Shown: positions 9,336 to 17,568 of the stretch, piece by piece
Layout of the letters: every line of letters begins with the position of its first letter
Position numbering within the stretch: the first letter of the stretch is position 1
Source of the DNA: UBA11051 sp964390495
GTDB lineage: Bacteria; Armatimonadota; Zipacnadia; Zipacnadales; UBA11051
DNA: 64,000 nt
Reading direction: 5' to 3'
Assembly: GCA_964390495.1 (NCBI GenBank)
Contig: CAYMIN010000020.1
Location: 12,952 to 76,951, forward strand
Translations under genes and position numbers: made by a program
The notes under the pieces: model-generated
The model's input: only the letters and a program-made list of their open reading frames with translations
Databases searched by the model: none
What the model was told of the DNA's origin: nothing

Positions 9336-9395
9336 ATTTGCTCTCCCGCTTGCGGGAGACGGCTAGGGGGAGGGCTGCCGTTGCTCTTCCCGCCT
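9336..9395. repeat. Dispersed palindromic repeat (CTCCCGCTTGCGGGAG type)
   Basis: Contains CTCTCCCGCTTGCGGGAGA followed by CGGCTAGGGGGAGGGCTGCCGTTG. The same word order recurs at 25223-25265 and, degenerate, at 31668-31712, 33010-33060 and 40388-40432. Confidence 0.7.
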
Positions 9396-9447
9396 CTCGC
9401 CCACCAGTCTTGTCTAGAACACGCACTATTGAAGGAGCCAAGCTATT

Positions 9448-10218
9448 ATGTCTCTGGAAGGCAAAATCGTAATCGTGACCGGTGGCACCTCGGGCGTCGG
9501 CGAGGGGTGCAGCCGCCATTTCGCCGCCTTGGGCAACCAGGTCGTCATCGCCTCCAATCAGCCCGAGGCAGGCGCGGCGATGCAGCAGGAGCTGCAGGCT
9601 GCGGGCCACGACGCCATCTTCATCGCGACCGATGTCTCCGACGAAGACAGTGTCGCCAAGCTCGTCAAGCAGACCCTTGACGCCTATGGCCGCATTGACT
9701 GTCTGATGAGCAATGCCGGCGTCTGGCGCGAGGGCAAGGTCACCGACTTCAATGAGGCGGACTGGAACCTGATCTTCGGGGTCAACGTCAGGGGCAATTT
9801 CCTGCTGCTCAAACACGTGGTGCCGGTGATGGAAGAGCAGGGCCAGGGCACGATTCTGATTACCACCTCGGTGGCGGCCTTCATCGGCTTCCCGGCCCAT
9901 GCCTTGTATTGCGCCTCGAAGGCGGCTCTGGAGGTGCTGATCCGCTGCATGGCAACCGACTATGCCGGCGTGATCCGCACGGTCGGGATCTGCCCGGGGA
10001 CGATTGACACGCCGATGCTGCGGGCTAGTTGCGCCGGCTGGGACATCCCGGAGGACGAGCTGTTGGCGGATGTTGCGAAGAAGATTCCGGTGCGCCGCCT
10101 GGGCACTCCGGAGGATGTGGCGAAGGCGGCGGCCTTTCTGCTGAGCGACGAGGCGGGCTACATCAACGGCAGTTCGGTGATGATGGAGGGCGGCACCCTC
10201 GCCCTGCCACCGTGGTAG
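9448..10218 (+). CDS. Short-chain dehydrogenase/reductase (classical SDR)
   Basis: 256 residues. The cofactor motif is TGGTSGVGEG near residue 12, with NAG at MSNAGVW. The catalytic Ser is in TTSVAAF and the Y-x-x-x-K is in LYCASKAAL. The C-terminus ends with the family's GYINGSSVMMEGG. ATG at 9448 is preceded by GAAGGAGCC. It is an NAD(P)H-dependent reductase of an alcohol, ketone or sugar, ending the plus-strand sugar-metabolism run. Substrate is not predictable. Confidence 0.9.
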   Translation: MSLEGKIVIVTGGTSGVGEGCSRHFAALGNQVVIASNQPEAGAAMQQELQAAGHDAIFIATDVSDEDSVAKLVKQTLDAYGRIDCLMSNAGVWREGKVTDFNEADWNLIFGVNVRGNFLLLKHVVPVMEEQGQGTILITTSVAAFIGFPAHALYCASKAALEVLIRCMATDYAGVIRTVGICPGTIDTPMLRASCAGWDIPEDELLADVAKKIPVRRLGTPEDVAKAAAFLLSDEAGYINGSSVMMEGGTLALPPW

Positions 10219-10312
10219 CAGGTGGTGCACACCTCAATGTGGAGCAGCGACGGGCCCTCCCGTCGCTGCTTGCCTACGCTTTTTCCGGCCATAAGCCCTC
10301 CGGGAACTGTCG

Positions 10313-11317
10313 CTATCGGTTCAGCTTCACGACTTTCCCCGTTGCGGCGGATTTCTCAGCGGCCAGGCAGGCCTCCACCGCGGCCATCGATTCTTCGGGC
10401 GTGATGACCTTCGGCTTGCGGCGCTCGGCCACGCAAGTGGCGAAATACGATAGCTCCTCCCGCAGCGCACCGGCGCGGATGCCGTGCAGCTCCGGCCAGT
10501 AGGTAGTATCCGGCGAAGTCCAGCCGCCGTCCTTGGCTACCGAGAAGTTCGGGTGCGTCTCATGGATGTGGACTGAGCCCTTGGTGCCGATGATCTCCAT
10601 GCGCTCGTCAATCTGGAAAGCGGTACCGTCGGGCAGGCACCAGTTGTTCTCCAGCACCACGGTCGCGCCCGAATCGAGCCGGAACATGGACCAGCCGCTG
10701 TCGGGATTGGCGTAGTTATGGAAGGCGGTGGTCTGGGCGTAGGCGCTGACCACCTTCGCGCCGGTGTACCACAGGATCAGGTCCATATCGTGGACGCCGT
10801 CGCCGATGATCGGGCCGATCTTGGGCAGCACTGTGCCACCCACTGCCGCCGGGATATTGCGCCGGGCGTAGGCCGAGATGACTTTGCCGATATTGCCGGC
10901 CTGGATTTCCCGCTTGGCGGCGGCGTAGCGCGGATTAAAGCGGCAGATATGGCCGACCATGAAGTACTTCTTGCTGGCTTTGGCCGCCTTGACGATCTTC
11001 CTGCAGTCCGCCACGGTCGAGGCCATCGGCTTTTCGAGAAAGACGTGTTTACCGGCCTTGATTGCCGCCAGCGTCGGCTCCACGTGCGCGTCCCACATGG
11101 TGGTGACGCTGACCACATCGAGTTCCGGGTCTGCCAGCATCTCATTGTAGTCGGTGTAGATGTTGGCCACGTCGAACTCTTTGGCCATACGCTTGAGCGG
11201 CGCCTGGGTGCGCCTGCACAGCGCGTACAGCTCGACATTGGGGATGCCGGAGAGCGCTTCGGCGTGTTTCTCTCCGAACCAGCCTGCGCCTAAGATGCCC
11301 CACTTGACTTTATCCAC
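10313..11317 (-). CDS. Gfo/Idh/MocA family oxidoreductase
   Basis: 334 residues from GTG at 11317, chosen because AAGGAGG (minus strand, 11331-11325) is seven bases upstream; a longer reading from 11371 adds residues with no family similarity. The Rossmann motif is WGILGAGWFGEKHA and the catalytic motif is FLEKPMAST. The C-terminal domain contains GDGVHDMDLILWY, with the family's substrate-contacting Asp and His. It probably oxidises a sugar or cyclitol. It converges with the SDR gene at 9448-10218. Confidence 0.9.
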   Translation of the reverse strand: MDKVKWGILGAGWFGEKHAEALSGIPNVELYALCRRTQAPLKRMAKEFDVANIYTDYNEMLADPELDVVSVTTMWDAHVEPTLAAIKAGKHVFLEKPMASTVADCRKIVKAAKASKKYFMVGHICRFNPRYAAAKREIQAGNIGKVISAYARRNIPAAVGGTVLPKIGPIIGDGVHDMDLILWYTGAKVVSAYAQTTAFHNYANPDSGWSMFRLDSGATVVLENNWCLPDGTAFQIDERMEIIGTKGSVHIHETHPNFSVAKDGGWTSPDTTYWPELHGIRAGALREELSYFATCVAERRKPKVITPEESMAAVEACLAAEKSAATGKVVKLNR

Positions 11318-11514
11318 GGTTCTGCCTCCTTGCGAGATATGCTCATACGACAATACGCAGTCCACACACACAATCTCTGCTGATACTTACTCGCGGCAAG
11401 AGTGGACCCTTCCTGCAACCTCCTCAAATCAATCCTTGGTCGCGGTAGGAATCACGGCTCGCCTCAGCGTATATTAAGGCAGCAGTCACCTCTGATGAGA
11501 AAGCGCGATGAAAA

Positions 11515-11772
11515 ATGTCTGAGACCATATCTGCGCAGGTATCTTTGTATCCGCTGCGGGTGTCTGACCTGGGGCCCGCGATCGCGGCCTTTGCCGATGA
11601 GTTGCGCACCTACGAGCTGCAGGTGCAAACCGGCGCGATGAGCACTCTGGTTATCGGCGAGCGCGACGAGCTTTTCGAGGCGCTCCGGACGGCCTTCGCT
11701 GCTGCCAGTGCGCGCTACCAGGTCGTCTTGGCGGTGACGATCTCTAACGCCTGCCCGCGGCCGGATGCGTAG
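11515..11772 (+). CDS. YkoF/MTH1187-family thiamine-binding protein
   Basis: An 85-residue protein with the full signature of the thiamine-binding YkoF-related family: SAQVSLYPLR at the N-terminus, GAMSTLVIGERDELF in the middle and VTISNACP at the C-terminus. Family members bind thiamine or hydroxymethylpyrimidine and usually accompany thiamine salvage transporters. No transporter gene lies next to it here. It stands alone between two minus-strand genes, with only a weak ribosome site. Confidence 0.85.
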   Translation: MSETISAQVSLYPLRVSDLGPAIAAFADELRTYELQVQTGAMSTLVIGERDELFEALRTAFAAASARYQVVLAVTISNACPRPDA

Positions 11773-11896
11773 CCGCAACTGTGACACTATTCCCCATCAG
11801 CGCGGCTCTATCCTCCTTAATCGCCGCGCCGCCGGCCTCGCGCCCGCCGTGCATGGCCGCTGCTGACCTGAGCCGGTGATGCAGCGCAGTCTTGTC

Positions 11897-13063
11897 TCAG
11901 CTAGGCGCGTACAGGTTAGGCTCTTCCCACAAGATGCGCGCGGCGAACACGCTGTTATTGCTCCCATATTTCTCACACCCGGCCGGCTGCATCCACTCAG
12001 CGGCGATTATCCAGCTCTCCTGCGGCGTCATGTTCGCGGTCCCGAAATTGCCCAGACGCGCGCCCCGTTCCGGCACGACGATTCGTTCGGTCTCGCGGAT
12101 GACACGCAGTTGTTCAGTATCAACCTGCGCCATCAGCAGGGGGGCGCGATGCCGCATCACATGGTCGTTGTTGAGCCCGCGCCGCGTGTACACCAGAAAC
12201 AGGCCGTCGCTGTGCGTGACCCAGTGCTGCTGAGTGTTGTAGCTGCCCAGCTCTTCACCATCGTCGAAAGCCCAGGCCCGTGGCGGCTCGTAATTCAGGC
12301 CATCGTCGCTAAATGCCACGTAGCCCCTCACATCATTGCGCAGCGTCATGTAGTAGCGCCCCTGGAAATAGGTCAGTGACGGCTCGCACAGCCCGCGCGG
12401 CTCGGCCACGGTCAGCTCGTTACCTTGCTCGAGGTAGCTCAGCCTTTCGCCATCGAAGCCGCAGCGCAGGACGCTGGTGCGGTAGCAGCTTTTCCAGGAG
12501 TCATCGGTGGGTTCCTGGTGATAGACCGGGAGAAGTATCTCGCCTTCCGGTAGATCAACCCGCTGGCCTCCGCCCGGACCGGCCGAGAAGAACTTCTCTT
12601 CCTCCGGCAGCTCTACGGACTCCCATCTGGACCAGCTTCTGTTCTCCTCGTCATAGACCGCGTAGGTGGCCTCGCGGGGACGCGGGTCCGGCATCAGGGC
12701 GTCTCCGATATAGCGCGCGCAGTGGCCGGTAAGCAGCAGCTTGCCGCTAGCCGCGTGCCACTGCGGTGTGGCACCGCTGATGACCGCTTCGATGCCACCC
12801 GGTTCCTGACGCCGTGCCAGCGCGGGATGCTCCACCGGTCCCGACCAGGTCGCGCCCATGTCATCGCTGCGCATCTCATTCAGGGCGTAGAATACATCAG
12901 AACCGCTGAGCAGCAGCTTCTGCATCGTCAGCACCACGGCAGGCATATCGTCATTACCTGCTCGGGGCATGGCACCCGCACGGGCCTGCACCCAGCAGGT
13001 CACCCCGTCATAGCCGCTGGTTACTGTATCGAGTTTGGTCTCATAGTTTACATAGCTAGTCAT
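11897..13063 (-). CDS. Sialidase-like BNR/Asp-box beta-propeller protein
   Basis: 388 residues from ATG at 13063. An in-frame start at 13153 would add a basic, non-conserved stretch. An Asp box (SDDMGATWSG) and further propeller strands (AFSDDGLNYEPP) are visible. The family comprises exo-alpha-sialidases and related six-bladed propeller glycosidases. No secretion signal is seen with this start, so it may act in the cytoplasm. The sialidase Arg triad could not be confirmed by eye, so substrate assignment is open. Confidence 0.75.
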   Translation of the reverse strand: MTSYVNYETKLDTVTSGYDGVTCWVQARAGAMPRAGNDDMPAVVLTMQKLLLSGSDVFYALNEMRSDDMGATWSGPVEHPALARRQEPGGIEAVISGATPQWHAASGKLLLTGHCARYIGDALMPDPRPREATYAVYDEENRSWSRWESVELPEEEKFFSAGPGGGQRVDLPEGEILLPVYHQEPTDDSWKSCYRTSVLRCGFDGERLSYLEQGNELTVAEPRGLCEPSLTYFQGRYYMTLRNDVRGYVAFSDDGLNYEPPRAWAFDDGEELGSYNTQQHWVTHSDGLFLVYTRRGLNNDHVMRHRAPLLMAQVDTEQLRVIRETERIVVPERGARLGNFGTANMTPQESWIIAAEWMQPAGCEKYGSNNSVFAARILWEEPNLYAPS

Positions 13064-13244
13064 TGCACCCAACCTTCGTTTTCCGCCGCGAGCGAGTCTC
13101 TGCCCCGCAATCGGCAAGATAACCTGCAGCGCCGTAACCTTCGCCGCAGCCATGACCGATTCCTACGCACCGACTAGAGGCCTGGAAAAGAGCCCGGTTT
13201 AGGCGCAAATACTTAGTTAAGCCGCCTCCGCTTTCCACCGGCAG

Positions 13245-13273
13245 GTGACTTTGCGGGCCGATTTTGCTATAAT
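13245..13273 (+). promoter_or_regulatory. Sigma-70-type promoter with extended -10, driving the FHA/FtsW/PBP/PASTA operon
   Basis: GTGACT at 13245-13250, a 17-base spacer and a perfect TATAAT at 13268-13273, preceded by TGC (extended -10). It starts transcription near 13280, about 28 bases before the first FHA gene, and argues against a longer upstream start for that gene. Confidence 0.75.
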
Positions 13274-13307
13274 TCTCAGCGCGGGGCAATGCCCGGCACA
13301 TCACATC

Positions 13308-13961
13308 ATGATTGAACGCCTGGAAGCAGTCCTGAAGAAGGCGCTGGAGGAGCCGTTTGCGCGCATATTTCCCGGCCGGCTCCATCCTCTGGAGCTGGCG
13401 GCGGCCTTGCGCGATGCCGCTCGCGACAACCGCGTGCGCACCGCCGACGGAACTTTCGTTGCCAACTCCTATCTCATATTCATGGCCGGCGAGGACTGCG
13501 AGCAACTCGCCGCCATCAGCGAGGCCGTGTGTGCCGAGCTGGCCCAGCATTTGCGCGCCTACGCCGAGGCCGAGGCCTGGCAGATCGGGCCGTATGTAAC
13601 TGTGCAATTGCAGCCCGATGCCAAGCTTTCACGCGGCCAGTTGCGAATCCAAGCCGGCTTTGCTCCATGCCCTGAAACCGCCTATCTGCAGGCCGAAGCC
13701 GGAGTGCCCGAGCCGGCCCGATACCCGATCGGCACCGAGACCATCATAGGTCGCAGCCACAACTGCGGCACGGTGATAGATTCGCCGGAAATTTCGCGGC
13801 GCCACTGTCGCATCGCCTACCGTTACGTGCAGTACGAAATCGAGGACCTCGACAGCGCCAACGGTACCTTTGTTAACGGTCAGCAGCTCCAGCGGGCCAC
13901 CCTCCTCAACGGAGACCTGATCGAGATCGGCCTGGTGCAACTCAGATTCTTTGTGGAGTGA
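13308..13961 (+). CDS. FhaA-like protein: DUF3662 domain plus FHA domain
   Basis: 217 residues. ATG at 13308 (MIERLEAVLKKALEEPF) matches the usual start of the family; the promoter above overlaps any earlier start. Residues ~1-115 form the DUF3662 region (FPGRLHPLELAAALRDA), and ~135-215 form an FHA phosphothreonine-binding domain (IIGRSHNCG, SPEISRRHC, DSANGTFVNG). In mycobacteria FhaA binds phosphorylated peptidoglycan-synthesis partners of the PASTA kinase. The same cluster order here supports that role. The stop is 4 bases before the start of the next gene. Confidence 0.88.
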   Translation: MIERLEAVLKKALEEPFARIFPGRLHPLELAAALRDAARDNRVRTADGTFVANSYLIFMAGEDCEQLAAISEAVCAELAQHLRAYAEAEAWQIGPYVTVQLQPDAKLSRGQLRIQAGFAPCPETAYLQAEAGVPEPARYPIGTETIIGRSHNCGTVIDSPEISRRHCRIAYRYVQYEIEDLDSANGTFVNGQQLQRATLLNGDLIEIGLVQLRFFVE

Positions 13962-13965
13962 GAGC

Positions 13966-14529
13966 GTGCCATATCTGGGACTTATTCAGCTAGTCGGCAA
14001 GTACATGTTCCTTGCGGGGCTGTATGTATTCATATTTTGGGTATTCCGCGAGCTTTTCCGCAGCCTCAAGGCAGAAGAGCGCGCAGCCTCCGCACCGGTG
14101 GCTGCGGCCCGCCTGCAACATCCGGCGGCGGCGACTCCGGCTACCCAGGCACCTGCCCGCCGGCCTGCAGCGCCGAGTAGGAGCCCATCTGCACCGCCCC
14201 CTGTGGCAGCCGCCAAGCCCAAGCCGTATCTGGTCGTTAGAGACCCGGGCGGCTCCGGCCTAACTGCCGGCACCGAGTTCCCGCTGACCGCCGCAGTGAC
14301 CATTGGCCGCACCAAGGAGAACTCCATCCGCATCTCTGATCGCTATGTCTCGAGTCAACATGCAGTAATCTTCCTCAAGAGCGGTCACCGCATCCTAGCC
14401 GACCGTGATAGCACCAACGGCACCATGCGCAACGGCAAGCGCATCACCGGCGAAGTCGCCCTCAACAATGGCGATCTGGTGACCGTAGGTACTGTCGTCC
14501 TCGAATACCGCAGCAACTCCGCGGTCTAA
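13966..14529 (+). CDS. FhaB-like membrane-anchored FHA-domain protein
   Basis: 187 residues from GTG at 13966 with GGAGTGAG just upstream. One N-terminal membrane segment (LVGKYMFLAGLYVFIFWVF) is followed by a Pro/Ala-rich linker of about 60 residues. A C-terminal FHA domain follows (TIGRTKENSIRIS, YVSSQHA, DSTNGTMRNG). FHA proteins of this layout are substrates and adaptors of PASTA kinases in actinobacterial division clusters. It is translationally coupled to the upstream FHA gene. Confidence 0.88.
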   Translation: MPYLGLIQLVGKYMFLAGLYVFIFWVFRELFRSLKAEERAASAPVAAARLQHPAAATPATQAPARRPAAPSRSPSAPPPVAAAKPKPYLVVRDPGGSGLTAGTEFPLTAAVTIGRTKENSIRISDRYVSSQHAVIFLKSGHRILADRDSTNGTMRNGKRITGEVALNNGDLVTVGTVVLEYRSNSAV

Positions 14530-14571
14530 CCCCGGTAGTGCGCGGAGAACATCATCGGGAGAAGGCTGACC

Positions 14572-15864
14572 ATTTCAAGACTAAGACGCACCGAGGTATT
14601 ACTGCTCTTATATAGCGCCGCACTGATGGGACTGGGCCTGCTGCTGGTCTGTCTGGACCAGGGCCAGTCGCCGCTGCGCGTGCTGCGGGTGATGACGGTG
14701 GCGGGCAGCTTTATCGTCGCGGCGCTGCTAATGCAGATTGAGTCCGAGGGCCGCGACCATCTGCTGTTGCCGGCGGTATCGCTGATCGCCGGCTGTGGTG
14801 TAATTTTCCTGTGGCGGCTCAATCCCGAATCGGCTTCGCGCCAGATTATCTGGGTGCTGATGGGCGCGGCCCTGATGATCATCGTGTACTATCTCGTGGA
14901 CGATATCCGCGACCTGGCCCGCTACAAATACACCGCGGGCGTCGGCGCGATTGCTCTGATGGTGGCGACCATGATCTGGGGCCAGGAGAAGGGCGGCGCT
15001 CGGCTCTGGCTCGGCATCCCCGATCTGGTGTCATTTCAGCCGGGCGAGCTTGCCAAGGTCATCATCTGCATATTCCTCGCCGGCTATGTCGCCGACAAAG
15101 GTCAACTGATTCGCAGTCAAAGCGCCGATTCGGGCCTATTCGCTCCGCTGGCTCTCCGCTACATGGGCCCACTGCTATTGGTGGTAGTCTTCTCGCTGGC
15201 GGTTTTTGTGCTGCTGCGCGACCTGGGAGCGGCGCTGCTGTTCTTCGGCTTGTTCGGGGCGGTAAGCTACCTGGCCACCGGCCGCAAGCGCTATGCCGCC
15301 CTGATGACAGTGCTCTTCCTCGCCGGCACCGCCGCCGCCTACTACTATTTTCCTCACGTATCTCGGCGCATGGCCGCGTGGTTGACCCCTCAGGCCGATC
15401 CCCACGGCGTTGGTCACCAGATTCTCCAGGTGCTGTTCGGACTGGCCGCCGGCGGAGTAAGCGGCGTAGGCTTCGGCAAGGGCCTGCCCGACAGCCTTCC
15501 CGCCGCCGAGACTGACGCGATCCTGGCCGTCATCGGCGAAGAGATCGGCCTGCTGGGCGCTACCGGCCTGATCCTGCTGTTCGTCGCCGTATCCTACCGA
15601 ACCTTTGCCATTGCCTGGCAGGCAAAGGACCGCTTCGGCGCACTCTTGGCCGCCAACCTTGGTATCGTCTTCGCGCTGCAGACGCTGGTGATTGCCGGCG
15701 GCCTGCTGCGTTTGATCCCACTCACCGGCATCACTTTACCCTTCGTCAGCTATGGGGGCAGCTCGGTGGTGGTCAACTTTATTGCTCTCGGGCTGATTCT
15801 GACCGTCTCGCGTGACTGCCGGCCCTGGACGCAGCCGCGTGGGTATGACGCCGACGTTGCTTGA
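14572..15864 (+). CDS. FtsW/RodA/SpoVE-family SEDS peptidoglycan glycosyltransferase
   Basis: A polytopic SEDS protein. The first ordinary start codon is ATG at 14626 (412 residues), but it cuts into membrane segment 1. Reading back in frame gives a conserved-looking N-terminus (ISRLRRTEVLLLLYSAALMG) beginning at ATT 14572, with GGGAGAAGG at 14557-14565 at ideal distance. I therefore place the start at ATT (430 residues) with moderate certainty. Family landmarks are seen at GGARLWLGIPDLVSFQPGE, KGLPDSLPAAETDAI and FVSYGGSS. It polymerises lipid II glycan strands with the transpeptidase encoded next, during growth or division. Confidence 0.85.
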   Translation: MSRLRRTEVLLLLYSAALMGLGLLLVCLDQGQSPLRVLRVMTVAGSFIVAALLMQIESEGRDHLLLPAVSLIAGCGVIFLWRLNPESASRQIIWVLMGAALMIIVYYLVDDIRDLARYKYTAGVGAIALMVATMIWGQEKGGARLWLGIPDLVSFQPGELAKVIICIFLAGYVADKGQLIRSQSADSGLFAPLALRYMGPLLLVVVFSLAVFVLLRDLGAALLFFGLFGAVSYLATGRKRYAALMTVLFLAGTAAAYYYFPHVSRRMAAWLTPQADPHGVGHQILQVLFGLAAGGVSGVGFGKGLPDSLPAAETDAILAVIGEEIGLLGATGLILLFVAVSYRTFAIAWQAKDRFGALLAANLGIVFALQTLVIAGGLLRLIPLTGITLPFVSYGGSSVVVNFIALGLILTVSRDCRPWTQPRGYDADVA

Positions 15865-15879
15865 GGCGTGCTGCATCCG

Positions 15880-15945
15880 AGGACGGTCCCTTCAGGAACT
15901 GCCCCTGCCTAGTCCCGGGTAGCCCGGGCTTCCAGCCCGAGGCCG
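15880..15945. repeat. Degenerate GGGACTGTCCC two-unit repeat plus GGGCTTCCAGCCC palindrome
   Basis: AGGACGGTCCCTTCA and GGAACTGCCCCTGCC keep the 15-base period of the 3440 family with mismatches. They are followed by CCCGGGCTTCCAGCCCGAG, a member of the dispersed palindrome family seen at 19677, 25180, 31756, 33078, 33164 and 40450. Confidence 0.65.
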
Positions 15946-15991
15946 TTTGCGCTCGCTCCATGAGAACTTCGGCGTATTGCAGGCATTGACT

Positions 15992-17392
15992 ATGCACGAC
16001 CTGAGTGACAGCATAAGGAAGTTGGTGGCCTGGCCCCTGGCCGGCTTTATCGTCGTGTGCGTGATGCTCACGTACTGGCAGGTTATCGCCGCGCCACAGC
16101 TTAACAATGCCGAGCAGAATAACCGCTCAGAGCGCATCCGCCGGCGGGTTCAACCCGGGCGGCTGCTGACCGCCGACGGCCTGGTGATCCTCGATGCCAG
16201 GGAGGGCGCAGCAGGCTGGGAGCGCACCTATCCCGATACTCAGGCCTTCTGCCACCTGACCGGCTACAACAGCCGCAGCGGCCTGCAGAAGACCCTCAGC
16301 GAGGTATTCTACGCTCAGGGCCGCTACGGGCATGTCTGGGAAGACCTCCTGCACGGGCGCGAGATCGGCAACGATATGCACCTGACCATCAACTCCGCCC
16401 TGCAGCAGCGTGCTCACCGCCTGATGCGCGGCAAGCGCGGCGCCGCCATCGCTATGGACCCGCGTGATGGTGCGCTGCTGGTGCTCTACAGCGCTCCCAC
16501 CTATGACGCAGCCACCATCACCCAATCGGAGGAGGCCTACAGCGTATTCTCCTACGACCCGGCCAAGCCCGAGATCAACCGCTCGCTGCAGGGCATGTAT
16601 CCGCCCGGATCGGTGTTCAAGATCTTCACCGCTGCGGCGGCCATTGACGCCGGCATCGCCGACCCCGACACCAAGTTGCGTTGCGCCGGTGCGGAACGGG
16701 TCGCGGGCACCCTGGTCCGGTGCCGCAGAGCCGCTGGCCACGGCGACCTGACCGTGCGGCGCGCTTTGGCGGACTCGTGTAACATTGCCTTTGCCAAGCT
16801 TGGCGATGAACTCGGACCTGACCGCTTCCGTCACTACGTGAAAGAGTCGCACTTGCTTGATGCGGCGAATCTGCCGCTGCCGATTGCGACGGGTCGCATG
16901 GCCGACTTCGCGGGCTTCAAGGGTGACATGCAGTTGGTGGAATCCAGCTTCGGCCAAGGCGCGACTTTGATGACACCGCTAGCAATCGCCAGACTCACGG
17001 CCACTCTAGCTCGTGGCGGCGAGGTTATCCAGCCGTACCTGGTGGACTACGTGCAAACTCCCGCAGCTACCAGATTGCCCAGCAGTCGCGGCGCGGAGCT
17101 GGGCCCTGCCTTCTCGCCGCAGACGGCGCAGGCGGTGGCAGGTATGATGCGCTCGGTTGTCGAACATGGCACTGGAGGCGTTGCAGACATTCGCGGGGTA
17201 CAGGTGGCGGCCAAGACCGGCTCTGCCCAGAACCCTTCCGGCGACCCTCATGCCTGGTTCACTTGTTTCGCGCCTTATGATGAGCCGGTGGTGGTGGTGA
17301 CGGTACTGGTCGAGAACGGCGGCTCGGGTGCCGGTGCCGCCGGGCCTATCGCGGTGGAGATCCTGAGGGCGGCTCTGGAAACTGCCCGTTAG
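15992..17392 (+). CDS. Penicillin-binding protein (monofunctional class B-like transpeptidase, PbpA type)
   Basis: 466 residues from ATG at 15992 (MHDLSDSIRKLV); an in-frame ATG at 15947 lies in repeat sequence. One N-terminal membrane anchor (WPLAGFIVVCVMLTYWQV) precedes a short dimerisation-type region. The transpeptidase domain carries S207-V-F-K210, S262-C-N264 and K408-T-G. The layout matches the PbpA/FtsI-like partner encoded after FtsW/RodA in actinobacterial FHA-PASTA clusters. It cross-links peptidoglycan in the periplasm or cell wall space. Length is typical. Confidence 0.92.
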   Translation: MHDLSDSIRKLVAWPLAGFIVVCVMLTYWQVIAAPQLNNAEQNNRSERIRRRVQPGRLLTADGLVILDAREGAAGWERTYPDTQAFCHLTGYNSRSGLQKTLSEVFYAQGRYGHVWEDLLHGREIGNDMHLTINSALQQRAHRLMRGKRGAAIAMDPRDGALLVLYSAPTYDAATITQSEEAYSVFSYDPAKPEINRSLQGMYPPGSVFKIFTAAAAIDAGIADPDTKLRCAGAERVAGTLVRCRRAAGHGDLTVRRALADSCNIAFAKLGDELGPDRFRHYVKESHLLDAANLPLPIATGRMADFAGFKGDMQLVESSFGQGATLMTPLAIARLTATLARGGEVIQPYLVDYVQTPAATRLPSSRGAELGPAFSPQTAQAVAGMMRSVVEHGTGGVADIRGVQVAAKTGSAQNPSGDPHAWFTCFAPYDEPVVVVTVLVENGGSGAGAAGPIAVEILRAALETAR

Positions 17393-17568
17393 TTGTCGTT
17401 GCAGTTGGTGTTGAAAGGCCGTTTGGAGGGGCCGAATGGGTGGCCTGAGCGCAGCGCAGGCCGGGCCCCATCCGGCCCAGCCCTTGCCTCGCGTGGCTTG
17501 GGCATCCTGCCCGACAACCGCATCCAGCGTGCAAGCAACATCGCATAACTCTGCAGGCGGTCAGGCCA

